A stretch of 5,874 bases of DNA from Parafilimonas sp. (GTDB lineage Bacteria; Bacteroidota; Bacteroidia; Chitinophagales; Chitinophagaceae), in NCBI GenBank assembly GCA_023251275.1, contig JAHEZC010000196.1, positions 1-5,874 of the forward strand, read 5' to 3'. Shown in pieces: positions 1 through 5,874 of the stretch. Under the pieces are notes generated by a model, which had not been told where the DNA came from, searched no databases, and saw nothing but the letters and a program-made list of their open reading frames with translations. The position numbers were made by a program, and so were the translations under genes. Every line of letters begins with the position of its first letter. Positions within the stretch are counted from its first letter, which is position 1.

Positions 1-184
1 CATATAATCAAATGTAGCAAAAGGGTAAAATATTTATATAATTTTAGTTTCTCTCAAATTATTAGGGTGTGTCCAAAGAGCTTGCTGTCAACACAAATAT
101 AAACTATTCAAAACGAGTATTAAATTTTCTGTATTATTCATTTTTATCGCTGTTGATACACGCTTTTTGTATTATGGAGTTGCG

Positions 185-457
185 CTAATCCGGTGGTTGG
201 GCATTCATTAAAACCCTGGTTATCATATTATTATCCCGCCGGAAGTGCGCACCGCCTTTCTTCTTAGCCCTTCCCCTGTTATCCACAATTTTTCTTGCAG
301 CCAAGTAGCCATTATAAAAATCGGGGTGTGTTTTCTTGTTGTCTGCAGCAAGGCCATCCAGCCTTTTAAAAACGGCGTCCATTTTCTTATATTCAAGCGC
401 CAGCGCCTCAGTGGCCGCTTGTCTTAAGGCTTTGGCATTTCGCGGAGCGCCTATCAT
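185..457 (-). CDS. Small basic hypothetical protein, 90 aa
   Basis: I do not recognise a named family. The protein is 90 residues long, strongly basic (about 19 Lys/Arg against 9 Asp/Glu), and has no signal peptide or membrane segment, so it should be cytoplasmic. The N-terminal half looks helical (Ala/Leu/Lys-rich, about residues 8-40). The middle carries an aromatic patch, HPDFYNGYLAARKIVD, followed by a Lys/Arg-rich tail. This pattern vaguely resembles short uncharacterised Bacteroidota proteins. It ends in TAG. The ATG at 455-457 is the only ATG-type start at the 5' end: the frame stays open about 30 bases further upstream to a TAA without another usual start codon. No Shine-Dalgarno sequence is visible, as is common in this phylum. 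It is divergent from the GMC operon, with 142 AT-rich bases between. The balanced composition argues for a real gene, but homologues would be needed to settle it. Confidence 0.5.
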   Translation of the reverse strand: MIGAPRNAKALRQAATEALALEYKKMDAVFKRLDGLAADNKKTHPDFYNGYLAARKIVDNRGRAKKKGGAHFRRDNNMITRVLMNAQPPD

Positions 458-599
458 GCAGGATAAACGGAGGTTGAAGCGAAAGAATTACAACAACATA
501 TTTTAGTAAATAATTAATTGAAGCTAAAATGTATATTGTATAAAATAAGTCACTATTTTTCTGCATTGATTTTAAAACAAAGAATAACCACGGACAAAT

Positions 600-989
600 A
601 TGAAAAGAAGCGTATTTATTAAACTTACGGTAGCCGGAGCAGCCGCAGTTGCGCTGCCTTTAACTTATGGTTGCGGAGGAAATTCTGCTAAAAAATTAAT
701 TGCAGAGCCGGAATTTTTATTGAAGCTTATTGATGTAAAAACCTTGTATGAAACCGGCCAGGCTTACATAAAAAAGTTTCCGGTCGAAGACAATGAAAAA
801 AAACTGACTGACCTGTTAGTTGAAAACAGCGCAATTGTACAATCATCAGACACAAAAGCCATTCATTTATTCTTTGATAAAAAAATTCATGATGATTTTG
901 AATCCGGCAATACTGTGATTGTTAACGGCTGGATTCTTTCATTAACAGAAGCAAGGCAATGCGCTCTTTTCTCAATAACTCAAAACTAA
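600..989 (+). CDS. Small Tat-signal-like lipoprotein subunit of a GMC dehydrogenase
   Basis: This is a 129-residue exported small subunit, probably the partner of the downstream GMC flavoprotein, analogous to the small subunits of membrane-bound gluconate, sorbitol or fructose dehydrogenases. The N-terminus (MKRSVFIKL, then an Ala/Val-rich core to about residue 22) resembles a Tat signal, but Ser4 stands where the second Arg of the twin pair is expected. TYGC places a candidate lipidated cysteine at Cys25; Tyr at -2 makes the lipobox imperfect. The C-terminal part holds a hallmark I associate with these subunits: an FxxG-NTVIVNGWILS stretch followed by TEARQCAL (about residues 100-123). The stop codon is 10 bases before the GMC start, so the two are almost certainly co-transcribed and translationally linked. 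The likely role is export and anchoring of the oxidoreductase. The family assignment rests on motif memory and context, with no alignment behind it. Confidence 0.72.
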   Translation: MKRSVFIKLTVAGAAAVALPLTYGCGGNSAKKLIAEPEFLLKLIDVKTLYETGQAYIKKFPVEDNEKKLTDLLVENSAIVQSSDTKAIHLFFDKKIHDDFESGNTVIVNGWILSLTEARQCALFSITQN

Positions 990-999
990 AACTTTCCGT

Positions 1000-2529
1000 A
1001 TGCATGTGGACGCAAGAAGCATGGATAATGATTCTCTGATCGAAGGAGATATTTGTATTGTTGGCGCAGGCGCTGCAGGAATCAGCATGGCGCTTGAATG
1101 GATAAATACACCCTACAAAGTTATTCTGCTTGAAGGCGGCGGTTTTGACTATGATGAAAAAGTGCAGGAACTATACGCAGGTAAAACTACCGGGCAGCGT
1201 TATTTTCCTTTAAAAGCAATCCGCCTCCATTATTTTGGCGGTACAACCGGGCACTGGGCAGGTTATTGTTCCACATTAGATCATATAGATTTTATAAAGA
1301 GGGACTGGGTTCCGCATAGCGGCTGGCCCATTTCCCGCACAGACCTTGATCCTTTTTATGCAAGAGCGCATCCCTATATTGAACTCGGGCCTTATGAATA
1401 CAATATAAACTATTGGCAAAAAAAAGATCCTGCATCAGTGCCATTGCCTTTGGATGAAAATGCAGTATGGAGTAAAATGTGGCAGTTCAGCCCCCCCACC
1501 CGTTTTGGAGAAAAATATAAAGACGCGGTTGTTAAGGCAAAAAATATTCATTTATATACATATGCCAATGTGGTGAACATTGCAGCAAATGAGCAGGTAT
1601 CATCTATAAAAGAAGTAACTGTTAAAAATTATGCAGGCAGGCAACACAGGGTGAAGGCAAAATATTTTATCGTCGCCTGTTGTTCTATTCAGAATGCGAG
1701 GCTGTTGCTGGCATCCAATCAGCAGGCGCGCAAAGGCCTCGGGAATGATAACGATCTTGTTGGCCGTTACTTCATGGAGCACGTGGAGATAAAATCTGCC
1801 GAGTTATGGCTTGACCGTCCCAGTACAGCAAAGATGTACCTGATGGATTTTGGCATTACAAAAGCCCGTGCAGAACTGGCTATCAGTGAAGCTAAACAGG
1901 TTGAGTATAAAATATTAAACGGTACCGCATCATTTGCACCTTTGGATCTCGCAAAGCATGAGCCTGCTTTTATTGATATCTGGAATGAAGATAAAGAAGA
2001 GCGTGAAAAGAAAATGCAGGAGTTTTCAAAAAATGAAAAGAAAGCAATTAAGACTGAAGGTTACAGATCATTCCAGCTTTTTACCAGAATGGAACAGGCG
2101 CCGAATCCTGCAAGCCGGGTAATGCTGGACACAGAAAAGGATTCATTGGGAGTGCCCCGCGCTATACTGCATTGGGAACTTACGCCATTTGAAAAAAGAA
2201 GCCTGCGCAAAATATATGAGATCATCGGGCGTGAAGTTGGCCGAGCAGGAATAGGCCGTGTGAGGTTGATGGATTACCTGCGGGATGAAAATGACAATTC
2301 ATGGCCCTCTTTCACAGGAGGAGGCTGGCACCACATGGGTACTACCCGTATGAGTGATGATCCAAAACAAGGTGTGACAGATGCGAACTGCAAAGTGCAT
2401 GGAATTAGTAATTTGTTTATGGCAGGTGCATCAAATTTCGTAACCGCAGGAGCGCCAAATCCAACGCTGTCCTTGCTTGCATTAACGTTGCGGCTTTCTG
2501 ATCATATCAAAAAAATTATTTCGAAATAG
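1000..2529 (+). CDS. GMC-family FAD-dependent oxidoreductase (large subunit)
   Basis: A 509-residue glucose-methanol-choline family flavoenzyme, which oxidises an alcohol or sugar hydroxyl and passes electrons through FAD. The N-terminal Rossmann fold is clear: GAGAAG at residues 22-27, then Glu45 in LLEGGG, which normally binds the adenosine ribose. FGGTTGHWAGYC (79-90) is the family's FAD-contacting loop, and GWPIS..DLDPFY (108-120) follows as expected. The C-terminus holds the active-site block HHMGTTRM (444-451) and the paired Asn487 in NPTLSLLAL, so the His/Asn catalytic pair looks intact. The ATG at 1000 is preferred over Met8 (1021) because MxxDARS is a typical beginning for this subgroup. 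There is no signal peptide, consistent with export alongside the small subunit encoded 10 bases upstream. The substrate cannot be read from sequence. No cytochrome c gene accompanies the pair inside the window, so the electron acceptor is unknown. A C7 run at 1491-1497 leaves the frame intact. Confidence 0.93.
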   Translation: MHVDARSMDNDSLIEGDICIVGAGAAGISMALEWINTPYKVILLEGGGFDYDEKVQELYAGKTTGQRYFPLKAIRLHYFGGTTGHWAGYCSTLDHIDFIKRDWVPHSGWPISRTDLDPFYARAHPYIELGPYEYNINYWQKKDPASVPLPLDENAVWSKMWQFSPPTRFGEKYKDAVVKAKNIHLYTYANVVNIAANEQVSSIKEVTVKNYAGRQHRVKAKYFIVACCSIQNARLLLASNQQARKGLGNDNDLVGRYFMEHVEIKSAELWLDRPSTAKMYLMDFGITKARAELAISEAKQVEYKILNGTASFAPLDLAKHEPAFIDIWNEDKEEREKKMQEFSKNEKKAIKTEGYRSFQLFTRMEQAPNPASRVMLDTEKDSLGVPRAILHWELTPFEKRSLRKIYEIIGREVGRAGIGRVRLMDYLRDENDNSWPSFTGGGWHHMGTTRMSDDPKQGVTDANCKVHGISNLFMAGASNFVTAGAPNPTLSLLALTLRLSDHIKKIISK

Positions 2530-2675
2530 CCGGTAGTCTGAAGTTCAATGCATCATTTATAATAAAACTTGTCGCCTAAATAAATTCCTCCCGGGTTTTC
2601 TGCTGCTCCCACGTCGGTTGACAATTTTGCTTCCGCTTTTCCGGCTGCTGAAATTTCAGAAACTTTCACCAGCAA

Positions 2676-2704
2676 TGCAACGGTTGTGATTTTTCCGTTG
2701 TCAG
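2676..2704 (+). promoter_or_regulatory. Predicted ECF-sigma promoter (autoregulatory) for the sigma gene
   Basis: TGCAACGGTTGT (2676-2687) is followed after six bases by TCC and then, two bases on, TGTCAG (2699-2704). The layout AAC, 18 bases, GTC has the character of an ECF -35/-10 pair. The same bipartite sequence with the same internal spacing occurs at 4729-4757 before the lipoprotein gene. Transcription would begin near 2709-2712, leaving a leader of only about 12-15 bases before the sigma start at 2724. Placement upstream of an ECF gene suggests positive autoregulation. The repeat is seen directly; the promoter function is inferred. Confidence 0.7.
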
Positions 2705-2723
2705 GCAGGTACACATCATTAGA

Positions 2724-3284
2724 ATGGATTATAACAGGCTGGTAAAAGACTGTATCAGGGGAATTCCGATAGCCCAAAGGGAATTGTATGAGCATTTCGC
2801 TCCCTCAATGCTGGGCATCTGCTATCGCTATACCAAATCGTTAAAAGATGCAGAAGATGTGCTGCAGGAAGGATTTGTAAAAGTATTTACCAGTTTAGCC
2901 CAATACCGTTTCGAAGGAGAATTAGGCGGATGGATACGAAGCGTAATGGTTCGCACTGCATTGAATTATCTGAAACGCAATCGCCGGTACAATGCAGATT
3001 TTTCGTACAGTGAAACAAGCCTCCATCCTGTTTCAGAAGAAAACCCGCTGGTGATATTGCAGGCAAAAGAGCTTGCAGACCTGATCAGGCAATTACCGAC
3101 TGGTTACCAGGCGATCTTCAACTTACACGCAATAGAAGGCTATACACATGTGGAAATAGGTGAAATGCTGGGAATTAATGAAGGCACTTCACGCTCTCAG
3201 TACGCAAGGTCAAGAGCTTTGCTGATAAGCTGGCTGGAAAATCATTCAACAGAAGTTAAACATCAACGATATGCAGGAAAATGA
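2724..3284 (+). CDS. ECF-type RNA polymerase sigma factor (sigma-70 family)
   Basis: A 186-residue extracytoplasmic-function sigma factor that would direct RNA polymerase to a small regulon. Region 2 spans about residues 22-90: the -10/core-binding part is visible as DAEDVLQEGFVKVF (42-55), followed by GGWIRSVMVRTALNYLKRNRR (68-88). Region 4 spans about 117-172 with LPTGYQAIFNLHAIEGYTHVEIGEMLGINEGTSRS and YARSRALL, a helix-turn-helix that should contact the -35 element. Length and order are normal for the family, and no extra C-terminal domain is present. The start at 2724 gives a typical N-terminus (MDYNRLVKDCIRG) and sits just after a predicted promoter. The stop overlaps the next gene by 14 bases, so the sigma factor and its probable regulator are co-expressed. 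The sigma fold is certain; the regulon is inferred from the two matching upstream motifs. Confidence 0.95.
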   Translation: MDYNRLVKDCIRGIPIAQRELYEHFAPSMLGICYRYTKSLKDAEDVLQEGFVKVFTSLAQYRFEGELGGWIRSVMVRTALNYLKRNRRYNADFSYSETSLHPVSEENPLVILQAKELADLIRQLPTGYQAIFNLHAIEGYTHVEIGEMLGINEGTSRSQYARSRALLISWLENHSTEVKHQRYAGK

Positions 3285-4716
3285 ATTTGAAAAACAAGTC
3301 AGCAGGTTGATGGAAGAATTTAATTTAACTCCATCTGACTCTGTGTGGAAAAAAGTGGAACAACAGATAAATAAAGACAAACGCCGGAACAGGTGGCTTA
3401 TCATTCCATTACTGTTGTCAGGATTGACGCTGGCAGGATATTTTACCTACCAGGCATTGCACCAAAGCGGTAATAATATAAATAAAAATGTTACTGCACA
3501 TGAATCACAAAAAGATGCTGCAGGTAAAAAAAATAATCCGCAAAAAAATAATGATCCAATTGGCAAAGCTGATATACTTACCACTACTCCCAAAGAAGAA
3601 AATTCATTCACATTAAAACAACAAACTCAAAAACCGCTGTCGAAATTATTGAGGAATAAAAAAACTATTACAAACAGAAATTTATTTGCTGACACAAAAA
3701 AATATTTGCCTTCGCCTGTTCTGATCAATAAAAGCAATACGAAGATTGATAATAAAGAAATTGCAAAATTTTCTGCAGACGCGGAGATCAAAAAAAACCG
3801 GCAGTTAATTGCTGCTGAAAATAAACAGGAAGAAAGTAAAATAAAATTATTAGATGATGAAAATAAAACTCCAAATAATTCAGCATCTCAAAAACAATTT
3901 TCATCAACGGAAGTGAAAGATTCAGCAGACAGTGCTTCTATCGCAACATCTGAATATAAAAAGCTCAAAACATTCAATAAAAACTCCAGGAAATGGCAAT
4001 GGGGTATTACTTCATTTTATGGCAGAAGCGATGCAGTGGAAACCCTGCTGGGGATTCATTTCTTTCAGGATTACAGTGCTGCAGATTACCTGAATAACTC
4101 CGGTCAGCAACCGGACAGTGGTGCAATCAGAACTTCAAGAATCATAAAGCCATCTTCAGCATTTAAGCTCGGAGTTTCTGTGCAGAAACAAATTTCAAAG
4201 CGCAGCAGTATTTCGTTCGGAGTAAATTATGTTCAGCTTCGTATGAAAACCGAAACAGGAATAATGGTTGATTCTGCTATTAATGTAAATGTCCCCGGCC
4301 TTTCAAATAGACTGAGTGTGGGCACTTTTTATAAACCCGGTTCCGGTAATTTTAATACTGATACTTACCGGTTTATTGAAATCCCTGTCATATTTCAGCA
4401 CAGGTTCAACAACAGTTCAAAATTTCCGCTTTATTACAATGCCGGTATATCATTCACACAGCTTATTGATGCGGATGCACTTTTTTACGACAGGTATAAT
4501 AATATTTTCTACGCAGAAAATAATTTATTGCGGAAAACCCAATTGCAGTTTCAGCTTGGATTAAATACATCATTAAATCTGAAGAGCAACACTTCAATAT
4601 TCTTAGGGCCGCAGTTGCAATACAGCCTATCCAATCTTTTGAAGAATAAAAATTTCGGCAGCCAGCACCTCTTTAACTGGGGTTTACAGGCCAATATACT
4701 CTTTCACAAAAAATAA
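3271..4716 (+). CDS. Putative trans-envelope anti-sigma/sensor: membrane helix, long linker, outer-membrane beta-barrel
   Basis: A 481-residue protein with four visible parts. Residues 1-41 form a short charged, helix-like cytoplasmic head (FEKQVSRLMEEF, PSDSVWKKVEQQI, then KDKRRNR). Residues 42-60 are a single membrane helix (WLIIPLLLSGLTLAGYFTY); the basic residues before it imply N-terminus inside. Residues 61-240 are a Lys/Asn/Gln/Ser-rich, low-complexity segment with no predicted fold. Residues 241-481 alternate polar and hydrophobic or aromatic residues (starting KWQWGITSFYG, ending WGLQANILF), as in small outer-membrane beta-barrels. The gene overlaps the ECF sigma gene by 14 bases, the usual position of an anti-sigma factor, and I recall similar N-termini in Bacteroidota proteins next to sigma genes. 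The anti-sigma role is inferred: no zinc-binding or FecR-type domain is visible. Alternatively, it could be an effector barrel whose head does not bind the sigma factor. The A-rich linker DNA (about 3480-3960) differs in composition from the flanking coding DNA. Confidence 0.8.
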   Translation: MQENEFEKQVSRLMEEFNLTPSDSVWKKVEQQINKDKRRNRWLIIPLLLSGLTLAGYFTYQALHQSGNNINKNVTAHESQKDAAGKKNNPQKNNDPIGKADILTTTPKEENSFTLKQQTQKPLSKLLRNKKTITNRNLFADTKKYLPSPVLINKSNTKIDNKEIAKFSADAEIKKNRQLIAAENKQEESKIKLLDDENKTPNNSASQKQFSSTEVKDSADSASIATSEYKKLKTFNKNSRKWQWGITSFYGRSDAVETLLGIHFFQDYSAADYLNNSGQQPDSGAIRTSRIIKPSSAFKLGVSVQKQISKRSSISFGVNYVQLRMKTETGIMVDSAINVNVPGLSNRLSVGTFYKPGSGNFNTDTYRFIEIPVIFQHRFNNSSKFPLYYNAGISFTQLIDADALFYDRYNNIFYAENNLLRKTQLQFQLGLNTSLNLKSNTSIFLGPQLQYSLSNLLKNKNFGSQHLFNWGLQANILFHKK

Positions 4717-4728
4717 TTTTTTAACCAG

Positions 4729-4757
4729 TGCAACGGTTGTAAAAAATCCAGTGTCAG
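4729..4757 (+). promoter_or_regulatory. Predicted ECF-sigma promoter for the LVIVD lipoprotein gene
   Basis: TGCAACGGTTGT (4729-4740), six bases, TCC, two bases, TGTCAG (4752-4757) repeats the arrangement found before the sigma gene. The 12-base upstream block is identical, and there are again 18 bases between AAC and GTC. The motif starts 47 bases before the lipoprotein ATG at 4776, against 48 before the sigma gene. It lies in the 59-base gap after the barrel gene, so the lipoprotein can be transcribed separately and probably by the same sigma factor. Predicted leader: about 11-15 bases. Confidence 0.7.
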
Positions 4758-4775
4758 CATGGCAAACTATTTCTT

Positions 4776-5874
4776 ATGAAGAAGATTTTTCTCATCGCCA
4801 TTTTGTATGCCATTTTTATTTCAGGCTGTTTTAAAGATGACTGTATCAGCACGCTTAAAATTTATACGCCTGTATATAAGTCGCTTACAGAAGTAAGAGC
4901 GAATATGAAAAGCCTTAGTCCTCAACCGTTGCAAAGCACAGGCAAGCTTTACGTGTATGGCAAATATATTTTTTTGAATGAATTGAATAAAGGCATTCAT
5001 GTAATTGATAACAGTAACCAATCTGATCCGAAAAACATTTCATTCATCAGCATCCCCGGTAATGTTGATCTCGCCGTAAAAAATAATTACCTGTATGCAG
5101 ATTCTTACGGAGACCTCGCAGTGTTTGATATTTCAAATCCTGTAAACATTACAGTCAAAAAATTCCTGAACAATGTTTTCCCTTACATGAACAGGTATTA
5201 CTGGGGGAGTCTTACCAACCCGGATTCAATATTAGTTCCGGTTGCCTTCGTTGAAAAAGATACGGTTATTCATTGCAACACTTATGGCGGATGGGAGTAT
5301 GGAGGATGCATAAATTGCGACGCGCTTTCATCCGGGTCAACCCCTGCCTATGCATCATTGCCCTCCGGGAAAGGCGGCTCCATGGCAAGATTTGCTGTGC
5401 TCAAAAATTTTCTATATACCGTGAGTGTGCTCGACTTGTCTTCCTTCGATATTTCTGATGCTTCAAGCCCTGAATTGAAAGGCACTTCCGCTGTCATTGC
5501 ATCAAATGTGGAAACCATTTACCCGTTCAAAGACAAATTATTTATCGGCACAGCAAGCGGTATGTACATATACGATGCCTCTGAAGCATCAGCGCCCGCA
5601 CAGATCGGCCAATTCAGTCATGTAAATAGCTGTGATCCTGTAATTGCAGATGATAACAATGCATTCGTTACACTCCGTTCGGGAAGCAAATGTGCAGGCT
5701 ACACCAACCAGCTTGAAGTAATGGATATAACGACATTGACTAATCCTTCCCTGTTGAAAATATATGACATGACCAATCCGTATGGCCTTTCAAAAAGCGG
5801 CAACTGGCTGTTTATCTGCGATGGCAAAGACGGCCTGAAAATATTCGATGCGGCTGATGTAAATAATATCACAC
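4776..5874 (+). CDS. LVIVD-repeat beta-propeller lipoprotein (3' end beyond window)
   Basis: The frame is open from ATG 4776 to the last base, giving 366 residues; the C-terminus is missing. Residues 1-18 are a lipoprotein signal (MKKIFLIAIL, then FISGC) with the lipidated cysteine at 18, so the protein is anchored in the envelope. The mature part repeats the pattern of a hydrophobic strand, a Y/F-aromatic strand and V-hD-[IA]S-x-P that marks LVIVD beta-propeller proteins: GIHVIDNSN (73-81), YLYADSYGDLAVFDISNP (105-122), SSFDISDASSP, GMYIYDASEASAP, LEVMDITTLTNP and GLKIFDAAD near the edge. A Cys/Gly/Trp-rich loop (Cys167, Cys178, Cys181) and GGSMARF (200-206) also fit the Bacteroidota members I know. 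No Shine-Dalgarno sequence is visible. A motif matching the sigma gene's promoter stands 47 bases upstream, making it a likely sigma target. The molecular function of this family is unknown; protein binding at the cell surface or in the periplasm is plausible. Confidence 0.9.
   Translation, partial: MKKIFLIAILYAIFISGCFKDDCISTLKIYTPVYKSLTEVRANMKSLSPQPLQSTGKLYVYGKYIFLNELNKGIHVIDNSNQSDPKNISFISIPGNVDLAVKNNYLYADSYGDLAVFDISNPVNITVKKFLNNVFPYMNRYYWGSLTNPDSILVPVAFVEKDTVIHCNTYGGWEYGGCINCDALSSGSTPAYASLPSGKGGSMARFAVLKNFLYTVSVLDLSSFDISDASSPELKGTSAVIASNVETIYPFKDKLFIGTASGMYIYDASEASAPAQIGQFSHVNSCDPVIADDNNAFVTLRSGSKCAGYTNQLEVMDITTLTNPSLLKIYDMTNPYGLSKSGNWLFICDGKDGLKIFDAADVNNIT

Noticed and set aside
64..73. 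GGGTGTGTCC as a possible insertion-sequence end
   Set aside because: No matching inverted copy and no transposase fragment in the window.
245..427. Plus-strand open frame opposite the 90-residue minus-strand gene
   Set aside because: It is antisense to a better candidate and its product has the irregular composition of a shadow frame.
518..546. TTGAAG, 17 bases, TAAAAT as a sigma-70-like promoter before the GMC operon
   Set aside because: In such AT-rich DNA chance matches are frequent, and the main sigma factor of Bacteroidota prefers a different consensus.
554..561. TATTTTTC as a Bacteroidota -7 box (TAnnTTTG)
   Set aside because: The last base mismatches and no TTTG-type -33 box lies at the proper 19-21 base spacing.
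1600..2122. Alternative open frames within the GMC gene (minus 1600-1782, plus 1934-2122)
   Set aside because: Both lie wholly inside a gene with intact family motifs and show no domain signal.
2664..2720. Minus-strand reading (NDVYLPDNGKITTVALLVK) recalling the C-terminus of class A beta-lactamases
   Set aside because: Most of the similar residues are simply the complement of the repeated promoter sequence, and continuing upstream runs into the sigma gene without the lactamase active-site motifs.
4316..4564. Alternative plus-strand frame within the barrel gene
   Set aside because: It is a frame-shifted shadow of the barrel coding sequence.
4708..4722. AAAAAATAATTTTTT as a terminator after the barrel gene
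   Set aside because: It has symmetry but no GC stem and spans the stop codon, so it is not a convincing intrinsic terminator.
4922..4933. Minus-strand TGCAACGGTTGA, 11 of 12 bases like the predicted -35 block
   Set aside because: It lies inside the lipoprotein gene on the opposite strand, has TTC instead of GTC at the expected -10 spacing, and no gene follows.
4821..5458. Open frames at minus 4821-5021 and plus 5273-5458
   Set aside because: Both are shadows inside the LVIVD lipoprotein gene, whose own frame is open to the window edge with recognisable repeats.

Overview
The window looks like chromosome of a Bacteroidota bacterium, probably close to the Chitinophagaceae. The evidence is the AT-rich intergenic DNA, genes without clear Shine-Dalgarno sequences, the lipoprotein types, and an ECF sigma factor paired with an inner-membrane/outer-membrane-barrel protein. 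This placement is inferred from protein character, not from a marker gene. I see no rRNA, tRNA, CRISPR array or complete mobile element.

Left part (1-2529). An AT-rich stretch (1-184) has no gene I can support. It is followed by a small basic hypothetical protein on the minus strand (185-457). A divergent AT-rich gap (458-599) leads into a two-gene plus-strand operon. The first gene encodes a small lipoprotein-like subunit with a degenerate Tat-type signal (600-989). The second encodes a GMC-family FAD oxidoreductase (1000-2529) with intact flavin-binding and catalytic motifs but no signal peptide of its own. The pair is best read as a periplasmic or membrane-attached alcohol/sugar dehydrogenase, with the small subunit supplying export and anchoring.

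Right part (2530-5874). This is a compact signalling locus: an ECF sigma factor (2724-3284), a 481-residue protein overlapping it by 14 bases (3271-4716), and a secreted lipoprotein with LVIVD-type beta-propeller repeats (4776 to beyond the right edge). The 481-residue protein has a short cytoplasmic head, one membrane helix, a long low-complexity linker and a C-terminal segment that looks like an outer-membrane beta-barrel. It is a good candidate for a one-piece trans-envelope regulator of the sigma factor.

The most striking signal is a bipartite sequence found twice. TGCAACGGTTGT, six free bases, TCC, two free bases and TGTCAG lies just upstream of the sigma gene (2676-2704) and again upstream of the lipoprotein gene (4729-4757). 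The spacing is identical and the distance to the start codon nearly so (47 and 48 bases from motif start). It has the layout of an ECF promoter (AAC, 18 bases, GTC). It predicts that the sigma factor drives its own operon and the lipoprotein, which would make the three genes one self-contained regulon.
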